Below are positions 34,201 through 44,600 of a stretch of DNA of 60,000 bases, in pieces. Source of the DNA: Owenia fusiformis (lineage: Eukaryota > Annelida > Polychaeta > Sabellida > Oweniidae); contig CAIIXF020000009.1 of assembly GCA_903813345.2 (NCBI GenBank), positions 13,530,347-13,590,346 of the forward strand. Reading direction: 5' to 3'. The position numbers and the translations under genes were made by a program. Each line of letters begins with the position of its first letter. Position 1 is the first letter of the stretch. Below the pieces are notes generated by a model that ran no database searches, had not been told where the DNA came from, and was given only the letters and a program-made list of their open reading frames with translations.

Positions 34201-36758
34201 ATTACTTCATGGTCACACATTATTGGTCCTAGTTACAGTTTGCAGCACGCAATAACATACAACATGCTTGAGTGACCCACTCCAATCACCCATACAACAC
34301 ATGGATCCAAATATATATAATAGCAAAGGGGCGCAGAAACCCTGTGTAATAACTACCTTGTTTGTGGCAATTTGGCAAATGTGTAGTAGACACTTTGTAG
34401 GAAGTCTCTTGGAATGTTCTGCAAGCCCAATATATGCTGAAATATATTTAATTAGAGGGGTTTCAACAAAATGTTGTTACATACAATGTTTAAGCAGAAA
34501 ATGGAAATGAAGTTTAACTGGAGGTTTAACTTATTTGACAAGAGTTAGTGCATTGAAGTTTTATCTGAATATAAACCTGGCTAGTGTAACATAAAAATTC
34601 AATGTGGACTTTTGACTTGAACAAATCTCTTATTATTAAATATATAAGGCCTACCCCATAGAATAAGGAGCACTGGCACTGTATATTGTCATATTTATTT
34701 TTGTGAGAAATATGGCAAGTTAAATATTACAGCACTTACCATAATTCAAATGAACACATTGTCAGTGCACCTGTACTTGAATAGATTAGAGAGGTGCTCA
34801 CCTTAACTTGTCCAAATGCAATGATGATAGCAGCAGCAGATGTAAAGCCATTTATCACAGGGTAAGATATAAACTCCACAATAATGCCTACAACATATAA
34901 CATATAATGCACTAATACATGTACAATGCAAAATGAAGGTGAGAATCATCACACCATTAAATTAAATCCTGTCAATTCAAGGTTTGATCAACTTACCCCA
35001 AAACTCCAAAGAGTCAAAGACAATGTAAGATTCCGATTAAAATAGACCCATTTCTATACCAATGGCCATTTATGTAAATTGTCTGTCATGCAGGACATTT
35101 AAGGAGTATGAAGGTTAATACCCATAAGCCAAAACATGGTAAAACCATGAAATAAAATGTGACATGCATGTAGATATATAATATCAGGGCATTATCCAAA
35201 TGCAAAACAATAAAAATGTTGGTCAGAAAAAACAACAGTTTTATGCAAAACAGTTCTGTAAAACTTACCTAGGTTTAATATACCCATAAGCAACTGAATG
35301 CATCCACACATGAGTGTGAGTATTAATGCATATGTGGCATTATGTGGAACTGGGGAGAGGCCACTGGCAAACTGTGCTGTCATGAGAGACATGATTGCAG
35401 TTGGTCCCAATGTAATATCTTTTGACGTCCCAAAGAGGCAGTAGATGAAGCAGCCCATGAAGGACGAATAAAGGCCATACTGGAATGATACAAAATCAGA
35501 GAATTACCAATGAGGAAATACTAAAGTTGGTAAAAATGAAGAGATGTGTGTTTGGATTGCTTTAGCCAGCATGAACTTTTGTTCCAGATGCTAAAAGTTG
35601 ATGGTCATGGCTGAATAGGCCAGCATGGGCGGTGCACTATTTTTCTAAGAAGTATGCCACCACCACGGGAACAAGAGTTGAGTGAATCAAAAATCGAGCA
35701 TTCAGGGGGTCTGGGGGTTCTCCCCCAGGAAAATTTTGAAATTTGGTTGTATTTGGAGCGAATTTGCAACCATCTGGTACGCCTGTGCGTACCCAGCGTA
35801 CCGGGCGCTACGCCCATGGCCAGCAAAATGACATTCAGAAAAGATTTAAGGCTAGTACAATGTTACCAATTCTTGTTGGTGGTAGAACAAAATGAAACTA
35901 AACAGATAGTGCGAAATTTCAATACGTATATAATTTGGTAGCAGAATAATTTACCTGTGGAGGTAATTCAGCAACTACTGCATAAGCCAATCCTTGAGGT
36001 ATAACTGTGAGTCCAACTGTCAGTCCAGCTATCAAATCACATTGGAACCACTGGCAGCTGGAACAAGATAAAATTACTTTACCACTGGCAGATCTGGGGC
36101 CCAGGGGCCTGCCCCCCCCCCCTTGGGTGGGCCAAGAAAAAATAAAAAATTGGGCCCAAGAAAATGTTGAGCCATAAAAGGCCTTAAGGCCCCAAAAAAG
36201 TGGGCCTTTTTGGTCATAAATGGGACTTCTAAGGCCTTATTTTTTAATTTTGGGCCAAATTTTGAAGAAAATGGGCCTCAAAATTTCAATTGGGCCCACT
36301 CTTTGGTTTTAGGGGCCCAAAATTTTTTTCCGTGCAAGCGCGGACGTTTTTTTCTCAGACCAGAAATTTGCCCCCCCTTGTTGGTTCCCAGATCTGCCCA
36401 TGAGTACAAATAGTGAACCCCTCTCTACAGTGAGCATTTTTTATTTGGTAAAACATTTTTCTCACATTGACTGTTGACTCCCATGTTACAGTGCATTCCT
36501 AAAGTGAACACCGAACACCTACATACTATGAACAGTAAACACTAATATAAACTTGGCAAAACATATATGATATGTTAAATCTATATGTAAATCAGAAAAT
36601 TCACGAAATATGTGTGATTTCAATCCTTTCCAACAATTGCTTTAAGTATATGCTTACCAGTATTTTGGCAGCCATTGAGTTATAGGCAATGTTTTCTTGG
36701 CAGTTTTCACAGAGCAGATTTCTTTAGCTTGTGTCTTTATTTCATCACAGACAGTCAT
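22277..36758 (-). CDS. SLC26A11: SLC26A11-like sulfate/anion transporter (complete)
   Basis: Multi-pass SLC26 anion exchanger with a C-terminal STAS domain; the vertebrate SLC26A11 is a sodium-independent sulfate transporter. Exons (minus): 36758-36658, 36057-35955, 35479-35269, 34887-34802, 34436-34357, 33949-33895, 33730-33637, 32932-32757, 31305-31233, 30964-30853, 30516-30461, 29896-29756, 27392-27334, 26926-26855, 25613-25499, 25058-24994, 24789-24724, 24233-24140, 22383-22277. Total 1866 nt, 621 aa; human is 606 as I recall. Family motifs: GLTVIPQGLAYAVVAELPPQ and FGTSKDITLGPTAIMS (core SLC26 signature), SYPVINGFTSAAA, QNNYRIDANQELIAIG, SAYPVTGSF. The STAS region holds MVVIDCSHISAIDYTTIQ. 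The tail is acidic and ends GNTRQNSIA. It is tail-to-tail with HGS. Introns carry most of the transposons between 22.4 and 36.6 kb. Confidence 0.95.
22809..24048. repeat. 56-bp minisatellite split by a mobile element
   Basis: About 5.4 units at 22809-23110 and 5.7 at 23731-24048. The unit contains CTATTCTTAGTACCCTTATT, GGGTATAGTATAGGCTTGAT and CAAAGGATTATCTCAC. The split is by the element at 23111-23730. It lies in the last intron of SLC26A11. Confidence 0.95.
23111..23730 (+). mobile_element. CTAG-ended pearl/HINE-like element inside the minisatellite
   Basis: Starts TATCCCAACGAACGAAG, carries (TCCG)n at about 23150-23212, and ends GGAGTTGCCGTTATCTAG. Neighbouring minisatellite units give the empty site CATTATTGGG, so the insertion fell between two Ts with no long target duplication. 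No-TSD insertion at TT, a CTAG-like end and an internal microsatellite match what I recall of Helentron-derived HINE/pearl elements. Confidence 0.7.
25673..26520. mobile_element. Tigger/pogo-like element, 848 bp
   Basis: TA on both sides (25671-25672, 26521-26522). TIR is CAGTAGAACCTG followed by repeated GTGGAACACCTCC blocks. There is no transposase. It lies in an SLC26A11 intron. Confidence 0.8.
27797..29204. mobile_element. Mariner-like non-autonomous element, 1408 bp
   Basis: TA on both sides (27795-27796, 29205-29206). TIR begins CAGGGTGGGCCAAAAAAAAC and continues GCCACTTTTTTT, near-identical at both ends. No transposase ORF is visible. It contains a further element at 28046-28827. Confidence 0.85.
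28046..28827. mobile_element. TA-flanked TIR element nested inside the mariner-like element
   Basis: Ends are CCATATTCTCTGTATTTACC and the inverse of CCGTATTCTCTGTAATTAGC, flanked by TA (28044-28045, 28828-28829). GCGCCC motifs lie at both ends. There is no ORF. Confidence 0.75.
31406..32567 (-). mobile_element. CTAG-ended pearl-like element with ~145-bp core repeats
   Basis: On the minus strand it opens TATCCCATCGAACAGAG and ends CTTTGCCGTTGTTCTGG, a decayed CTAG end. Five core repeats start near 31640, 31783, 31926, 32059 and 32210, each with a GGCCATTTTTNAAAATGGCC palindrome and AATATGAACAAAATCGCTCC. A (GGAC)n tract lies at about 32430-32522. There is no ORF. It lies in an SLC26A11 intron. 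Confidence 0.75.
34004..34184. mobile_element. Short Tigger/pogo-like relic
   Basis: About 180 bp with AACAGTGAAACCTGTAAAG at the left, CAGGTTTGACAGTA at the right, and GTGGAACACCTCC blocks inside as in 25673-26520. It lies in an SLC26A11 intron. Confidence 0.65.
35590..35830 (-). repeat. Dispersed repeat with GTACGCTGGGTACGCAC, copy 1
   Basis: Contains CGTACCCAGCGTACCGGGCG and GGGGGTTCTCCCCCAGGAAA. Two further copies in the opposite orientation lie at 37795-37945 and 38925-39095. Long frames through it (APGTLGTHRR) recur in each copy but look incidental to the repeat. Confidence 0.7.
36088..36401. mobile_element. MITE with GGCAGATCTGGG ends
   Basis: Inverted ends are GGCAGATCTGGG and CCCAGATCTGCC. 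The interior is rich in GGGCCC and GGCCTT palindromes and a C11 run. It lies in the first SLC26A11 coding intron. Confidence 0.6.
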
Positions 36759-36827
36759 TTTGACATATTCACACAGCTCTCTTAATGATATGTGAGCACA
36801 ACATCAAATGCATCTGCTATATTGTAC
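36759..36827 (-). other. SLC26A11 5' UTR portion of first coding exon
   Basis: Upstream of the ATG, the minus strand shows a good acceptor (TTTGTAG) ending at 36828. The first coding exon therefore probably begins with 69 nt of UTR spliced to an upstream non-coding exon, perhaps near 38.3 kb. That upstream exon was not identified. Confidence 0.4.
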
Positions 36828-37204
36828 CTACAAATTAATGTAAATACATAATATTAACTTTACATGAAATCAATATAATTTTAAATAATCATTACAGCCT
36901 TCCAGATGTTGCATTGAAATGAATGCATACTCAGTCATACAATGTGCATGAAATTATGGTATGGTTTCATTTCAGAATTAGATCTGTCAATCTGTCATTT
37001 TGAAATGGCCATCCCCTTTTTCAATTCTAATGAATTTGGACATACGGTATGTACATTTTCAATAACTCCTATGTTGGATCAAATGTTTCAACAGTCCTCT
37101 GCAAATATTATTAGTATTGGTTTAGGATTGATTATAAGGGAAACACTGGCTTGCTTTTCAAGAAGTTTGCTCCCAACTTTTTACACTCTCTTTCAGCTCT
37201 TTCA

Positions 37205-37390
37205 AATGAACATTAATTTGTGGTGTGCCACAAGGTTCTGTATTAGGCCCACTTTTATTTTTACTTTTTATAAATGATGTCTATAGAGTGTCCAAAGATC
37301 TGGTTCAATGTGAATAAATTGTCATTAAATATTGAAAAGACAAAATATATGACTTTTTTAAATATAAACTGAATAACACTTAAGAGCTTT
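37205..37390 (+). pseudogene. LINE reverse transcriptase fragment
   Basis: The plus frame from 37220 reads CGVPQGSVLGPLLFLLFIND, the conserved non-LTR RT block. After a break comes NKLSLNIEKTKYM-like sequence. The catalytic FADD block is lost. It lies between SLC26A11 and MRPL12. Confidence 0.8.
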
Positions 37391-37794
37391 TCATGATTAG
37401 AAAAATTGGTACCTGGCCCACCCATCCCTACCCCACGTTGCTATTTAGTAACCATTTTAAGGCTTAACATTAACCAGATGCTGAAACTTTGGGATATGAT
37501 AGATAACACATACTTCAATTGCAATATACAAACAATTTTACCTGAATTGAAGAGGATTAAAGAAAGTTAGCGCATATGGTACATTACTTCTGGGACAACC
37601 CTCGTATATACTAGTGTTTTCATATATTTTTATATTATACGAGGAATCGATTGTGATATGATAGAACGCTTATTATACCCAAGTTAGAGTTAATTTTGTA
37701 TATAAATGTGAAATTCGGGAAATCCACTAACAGTTTCCCCAAAGCTTATTGTCATTAGTGAAATGATGTCACATTATATTGGATTTCATGGGTG

Positions 37795-37945
37795 TAGCCC
37801 CCGGTACGCTGGGTACGCACAGGCATACCAGATGGTTGTAAATTTGCTCCAAATACAAACAAATTTTTTAATTTTCCTGGGGGAGAACCCCCCCCAACCT
37901 CCCTGAACGCTCATTTATTGCTTTTCTCAACTTTTTTTCCGCTAA
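37795..37945 (+). repeat. Dispersed GTACGCTGGGTACGCAC repeat, copy 2
   Basis: Begins CATGGGTGTAGCCCCCGGTA and ends in CCTGGGGGAGAACCCC sequence, inverted relative to copy 1. Confidence 0.7.
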
Positions 37946-38667
37946 GGCCATGGATTTCAACAAGAGCAGGCAATGAGTAATACGTCATCAATATTTTTAC
38001 GCGAACCTGGCTAAGCATAAGCAGATTGCAATGCTAAACAGTAATAAACACCTCCCCCATTTCAATTTGATGTTGACAGCGTTCTTAGAATTTTCCGCGT
38101 CTCCATAAATTTTCTTGGCCGTTAGCCGGGGGCCGGGCCATAAGACATGTCAGATAAGAAACAGGCCAAGGCTAGGTCTAATATTGTTGGACTAGTATCT
38201 ACAGAGATATAAAGCCTAAAAGCTTAGAGTCTTTGAGGCTAAAATAAATATTTCAGATTCACCTACAAGTTAATGTACTTTATTAGGCTACAACCTGTCT
38301 CCTCTCCTCTATCCAGTAGAGTAAGCTTACTTGTACCTTTCTTGAGCCTCTAATTTACAGGCTTTGGACCTAAGTAACTTGTGACAATCTCTGTACTTGG
38401 ACATCAATTGCTTTCTGTATACAATCACATGACAGACAGATTTAAGTCCTAGTTTTCTCCAAATCAAGGAACATGGACTAGATTATTAGTGTTGGAGCTC
38501 TGCTGAGGAGAAAGGCATCAACCTTGAGCTGGATTACGTTTGAATATTATCCAATCAGAAATATCTATTACATTCAGTCCCATCGCACATGAAGTAGAAA
38601 TATTTTCCTATTTACACGCAAAAACGGACTTTTTAGATAGACAGAACATTTGCCTCCAATTAGAAAG

Positions 38668-41600
38668 ATGCAAGTATACCGGCGGAGTTTACAGCAATTC
38701 GCTCGAATTCTTTTACAGAACAGACGGTAAGTTTAAAACGTAGCAGAGTGTGTAAGGTTTACATTTAGTCGAAATTTTTTATGATTTTTTAAATTTTTTT
38801 TGAGTGACTGATCTGTGCAGATTGCGATTCAGATTGATGTGGGAATCTCTCAAGGAGGCTTAGTTCCCAAGCAAGGAGGATTGGCTCCCAGGGACGTAAC
38901 AATAGATGCCCACACGATTGTATGCATGGGCGTAGCGCCCGGTACGCTGGGTACGCACAGGCGTAGCAGAAGGTTGCAAATCCTCTCCAAATTCAAACAT
39001 TTCCTGGGGGAGAACCCCCAGACCCCCCTGAATGCTCGTTTTTGGATTATTGACTCTTGTTCCTGTGGTGGTGGCGTACTACTTAGAATGAAGGACCCAC
39101 GGTCCTGGTATGTAGAGTCCATTTCACTGGTTCATTTCGTCAGTAGAACGGCAAAAATAAGAAATTGGGAGACCATTGTGCAATAATATATGGAAAAGTA
39201 TATTCATAATGTACATGAATGACATTTGTATATCTTGGATTGCTTCTAGTTTGGCTTATAAAGTGTGTGGCCTCTTATATTTGGATGTTTCTCTGCCATG
39301 TTATTTTCAATAAGATTAACATGGCTGAAATTCTTCAAATTACAGGACGGCACAGGCTTATTGCACAAAAAACTAAAAAATCTGAAATATACAAAAGTCA
39401 TTCATGTACATTATGAATATACTTTTCCATATATTATTGCACAATGGTCTCCCAATTTCTTATTTTTGCCGTTCTACTGACGAAATGAAGCAGTGAAATG
39501 GACTCTAGTATAGTATCAGTTATCCCGTGCCAGGACTATAGTCCTGCAGTGAGAGCATTCTTTTGCCTGTACGATTACAACATGGGAGAATTTTCTACGC
39601 TTCTTACACTTAAGATACCTATTTCAATAGATTCCTTGGTATTTTAGCATTCTTTTCTTGTAGTTAAATCCACAATTGTCTGGGTTTATCGGCAGAACAA
39701 AGAAATTTTCGTTTTTAATCACAATATTTGTGTGTTTATTTAACTTATTTCAACCGTCAAATTCCTTCATTTTTGGTGCTTCCGGGCCACTTCCGGGTCA
39801 GTCAAACGGGGAATCCCCTTTTAAATCCAACCGCCATTTTGGAAAGTGATGGAATATCTCTAGATGAAAAAGAACAATGTTCCCGTTCTGCCGATATACC
39901 CAGACAATTGTGGATTCAACTACACGAAAAGAATGCTAAAATACCCAGGAATCAATTGAAGTAGGTATCTTAAGTGTAAGGGGTGTAGATAATTCTCCCA
40001 AGTTGTAATCGTACAGGCAAAAGAATGCTCTCACTGCAGGACTATAGTTCTGGTACGGGATAAAGTATCAGTACCTCGATGATAATGTCTCAAGAAGATG
40101 AGACAGTAAGGTTTTTCTATTTTTCATTTCACAAGAAACATTGGTTACCTGTATTTTACAGGTGCGCAGGCTTACTCGAGTCTCTAGCTTACAGCTAGAC
40201 GTAACTTCATTGATTTCGTATGTACTCTAGAAAAGGTGCTACACGCACCTACACGCACCTAGAACTCATTTTTAATAAATTTTATAAATGTTTTTAAGAA
40301 TATTAATCATATTTAGGATGAAGCGTTGCTTGTCTGGATTTAGATATTTCAAAATTTCATTTCGGAGTTTGACACATGGTGAAATTTTCTCGCTGTAGCT
40401 AAAAATGGCTTCCGGTTCTGGACGTGAATAAAATTTGAAATTATTCTCGCTTAAAGAAATCAAATATAACAATAGTTTCAGACGGGGATGTGAGCTGAAG
40501 TTCTTCAAATCTATACATAAAGGTATATTTTATATTATTTTGCCATATTTACTGTGCGTGTGACACAATGATTTACAATATTTATAATACTAAGGCAGCT
40601 CAATCCTCCTCAAAGCCAGAATATAGAGAAGGCTTTGGACCGAAGTAAGCGCAGGCGACCCAGGCGGGCGCTTTTATTATTTTTTCATAGGGGTGGTAGG
40701 ATCAAAAACACATTCCAAAATTAATTTATGGACTATCTTTGAGATTACGTTGTCATAAAAAAAGCTAACATACTTGGGCCTTAGGCCTACCCGAATTAAA
40801 AGTATCCAAATTGTCCTTGAAAATAAGAAATCAAGTTTACTGAAGCAGGGTTTAAATTCTTGTTTGTGACGTCACAGGCGTGCTACCTAACCAACAACAA
40901 AACAAACAAGTATATGGTATCGTTCAGTGCCTTACACTACTGATGGTATCAGGCCGGGGTATCAGGGCTAGGCAACTTTTTTCTCCAAGCAGATCTTGAC
41001 AAAGAGTTTGCTGCATTATCTTGTTGGACCTATCTTGTTGTTGTCGTCTTCCGGTCAGGTCAAGGACACTGGATTTTTAACTTCCGGTCAAGATTTTAAT
41101 AACACTAAATTTAGGAACTTTCCAAACAGTTTCGGCCCTTTAAATCCTGTGTAATGTTTTGCAATATTGTTCAGTTTACTTATGCCATGCTCAGTTTGTC
41201 CCAATTTTCTCTAAATTTAATGTTCTCAGTGGTCAAGCAGGTGACCTCACTTGATGGCTGCCATGTGTTTCTTAAATATCTACATGTCTAGCTTTACGTC
41301 CTATAAAACTTTTTTACATTTAAAACACATTGCAATAATTGCAGTTCTGTATACTATACCTAAATAACTGTAAAATCGGCACTAAAATGGCTGCCATTTT
41401 AAATGAGCGGCCATTTTGAAAATCTCTCTCGAGCAGAACTTCTACCCCCATAGTGCACATGTGTATGAAATATGAACAAAATCGGGTCAACAGTATTTGG
41501 GTTATTGCCCAGACAGACAGACGGACTGACCTATGGAAGGACGTACGTACGGACGGACGGACGGAGGCGTTCCCTATATCCCTCCGAACTTCGTTCGATG

Positions 41601-44600
41601 GGATAACAAATGGGTGCTATCTTGTGAAGAGCAAGAAAAAACAAACCTCGCCCGGATTGCCCTGATTCCTCCCAATTACACATCCCAACCTTGCTTCAGT
41701 AAACACGATTTCTTATTTTCAACGACAATTTGGTTACTTTTAATTCGGGTAGGGAACTTTTTCCAATTGTGGTTAGCAATATAGTTACACGACGACAGAA
41801 TCTCAAAGATAATCATGCAATAAAATAATTTTGGAATGTGTTTTTGATCCTACCACCCGTATGAAAAAAATAAAAGCGCCCGCCTGGGTCGCCTGCCCAC
41901 CTGTAAAATACAGGTAACCAGAAACATTAGCTTACATAAGTATCTATGACAAATCATACCTCATTTGAAGTGTTTTGTTATTCTGTATCTCCAAAATTCG
42001 AACAAAGGTTATTCAAACATTCCTACATTATATACATGTACAAGAGTGAAAAATAAGGTAATTTGTCCTCCAGCACTGACTACGTACTCAAGTCGGGAGC
42101 AGACAAAAAATACATTACCACAGTTAAACTTATAACATCCTTCATACCCCATTTGATGAATTGCGATCACCGGATGGATTCTAGTTTTTAGTGACGTCGC
42201 AATTAGGCCACTCAGCTATAGATGTTTGATTTTTAGAGATTATCTTCAATATTTCGTGCTTTATTATCCCATCAAACAAAGTTTGGAGGGATATAGGGAA
42301 CGCCTCCATCTGTCCGTCTGTCCGGGCAATAACTTGAATACCGTTGGCCCGATTTTGTTCATATTTTGTACAAATATACCCAATGGGGGTAGAAGTTCTG
42401 CTCGAAAAACCGATTTTCAAAATGGCCGCTCATTTAAAAATGCCGGCCATTTTAGTGCCGATTTTACAGTAATTTAGATGCAATATGTAAAACTGTAATA
42501 GCATGTATTTTAAATGTAAAAATTATATAGAACATTAATAAAGCTAGAAATGTAGAGTAAAGAAGCACATGGCAGGCATCTTGAAAAATGGTGACCTTTA
42601 CTCGTTATATTACGATTTTTGCTGTAACTCCAAAAGTAGTGGAGCGATTTTGTTCATATTTGGTATATGTGAATACTATAAGCATGGCACACTGTCTAGT
42701 GACACTTTTGGAAGAAGGCATCCATTTTGAAAAATGGCCGTCATTTTAACATATTTTACTATAACTCGAAAAGTAGTGGAACGATTTTGTTCATATTTGG
42801 TATATGAATACTATAAGCATGGCACACTGTCTATTAAATGACACTTTTGGTAGAAGGCGGCTATTTTGTCTATATACTTTGTTTGTAAAAATGACAGCCA
42901 TGGCTGTTCGATGGGATTTGCTACGTTTTGGTGTTGCTGTTGTCTAGTTGATTTATTTTTCACAAAGGTGTTTGATTTGACTAGATCAACATTCATTCTA
43001 AGCACATGCCAAGTCTAGGATCTTACTGACTGCTGACATGATTAAGATAGCGAAACACTAGCCTTGTTGAAGGCTTTAGCATTTGCAGATTTTTAAAAAT
43101 TAGCAAATGCTAAAGCCTTCAACAAGGCTAGCGAAACGCATTTAAAGATATCCGACCCATGGTTTTCATAAAAGAAACTATAACATTTTTAGCTCAAAAC
43201 TGCCACCTGCCCTCCATTTTGTCTCTCCATCATGTCTAATATCATTTTTATACCCATACCATTGTTTGAGGGAGGTTTTGAACAGTGATAATTTTTTCCA
43301 GTGATTTCTTCAATTTGGAGTCTCATCTTGAGGTTTATTGATAGATCCAAGCCTAACTCCTGGGGCCTAACTACTACTATATACAATCTAGTCTGAGCAA
43401 TAAAAATCCAGGACTTGCATTAGGTTTGAAAATTTGTCCAAAGGAAGCAATTTTTTTTAAAAAGTTGTCCTTTCAAAAATAAGTGTTTCCTCATTACAAG
43501 CCTGTTTTGGGGTATAATTTTATTTTAAAAGCATATTTTACTGAAACGGTACCTTTGGTTAATTTTGTCAGCTGATTTTCTTTGTATCAACACCATTCCA
43601 ATGATACATTTATTACTAGTTAAGAACTGACACTTACATATACAAGGTTTTAAGAGATCAAACTCAAAAGTTCAGGTGGACTCTCACAATGTTCTTTAGA
43701 GTTCAAACTTAAAGAGTTCAAGCTGACTCTCTCAAACTTGAGTTCAAGCTGACTCTCACAATGTTCTTTAGAGTTCAAGCTGACTTTCTCAAACTTGAGT
43801 TCAAACCGACTCTCACAATGTTCTTTAGAGTTCAAGCTGACTCTCACAATGTTCTTTAGAGTTCAAACTGACTCTCACAATGTTCTTTAGTGTTTAAACT
43901 TAACATCAAACTGATTCAATGTTAAAACCAGTGGTGAAGTATTGACCTACAAAATTTTATGTCCAAAAACAGAAATATTTTCAATTTTTGTGTCCTCCAA
44001 ATTTTTTTTATGTCCTTAATCGGGCGGAGTTAATGCGAGCCCTGAAAAACTGTGGTTTTGAAGTGGTGATAGGAAATCGACTACTAATTATTTATTGCTC
44101 AAACTGTAGGAACGATTATCCAGAGCTTAAAAGTGTATTTTTGTGAATTCATCTTTGCAATCTCATCTTTGTAACATACCTTGTAAATAATAAATAAATG
44201 AATTTACAAAAAAGTCTACCTGCTACTACAAGTTCCTTTAGTATTATCAGGCTGTAGCCAGCTTTTGCCATATGAAGTTCACTTTAAAAAAAATCTAGGG
44301 GGTTTACACTTGACAACTTTGTCCCTTTAATGGGTTTGGTTTAAAAATTGACGTCATCGACTCTCTTTAGATAAGCTGAATCTTAGTTTGAACTATAGAG
44401 TCAGGTTAGTACAAAAATACCAGGGGAATGATAACTGTTTTTGTTTCATACTTTAGGCTTAATCAGAGAGTGACAACAACTGTGGTAGGAACCAACCATA
44501 TACGCCTTTGCAGTTCACAAACACTCAGTTTGCCACACGAAGAGGGTTCTGACAAACAATATTCAAACAAAATTACAAATATTGTAGAGGAAATCAGTCA

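Larger units (their letters stand above)
40143..41919. mobile_element. Mutator-like long-TIR element, 1777 bp, with nested insertions
   Basis: AGAAACATT flanks both ends exactly (40134-40142, 41920-41928), a 9-bp duplication. Ends are GGTTACCTGTATTTTACAGG in both arms. The arms exceed 200 bp once the insertion at 40172-40648 is removed (for example GACCCAGGCGGGCGCTTTTA). A pearl-like fragment lies inside (41235-41612). There is no transposase. Long TIRs with a 9-bp duplication are Mutator-like. Confidence 0.85.

Noticed and set aside
35654-35941. Frames with VPSVPGATPM or GVAPGTLGTHRR
   Set aside because: The same frames recur in three dispersed repeat copies (35590, 37795, 38925) with no recognisable domain; repeat-derived.
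38540-38743. A 67-codon frame overlapping MRPL12 exon 1 as the true first exon
   Set aside because: Its donor phase (1) does not join exon 2; the frame from 38668 has phase 2, joins exactly and encodes a presequence-like peptide.
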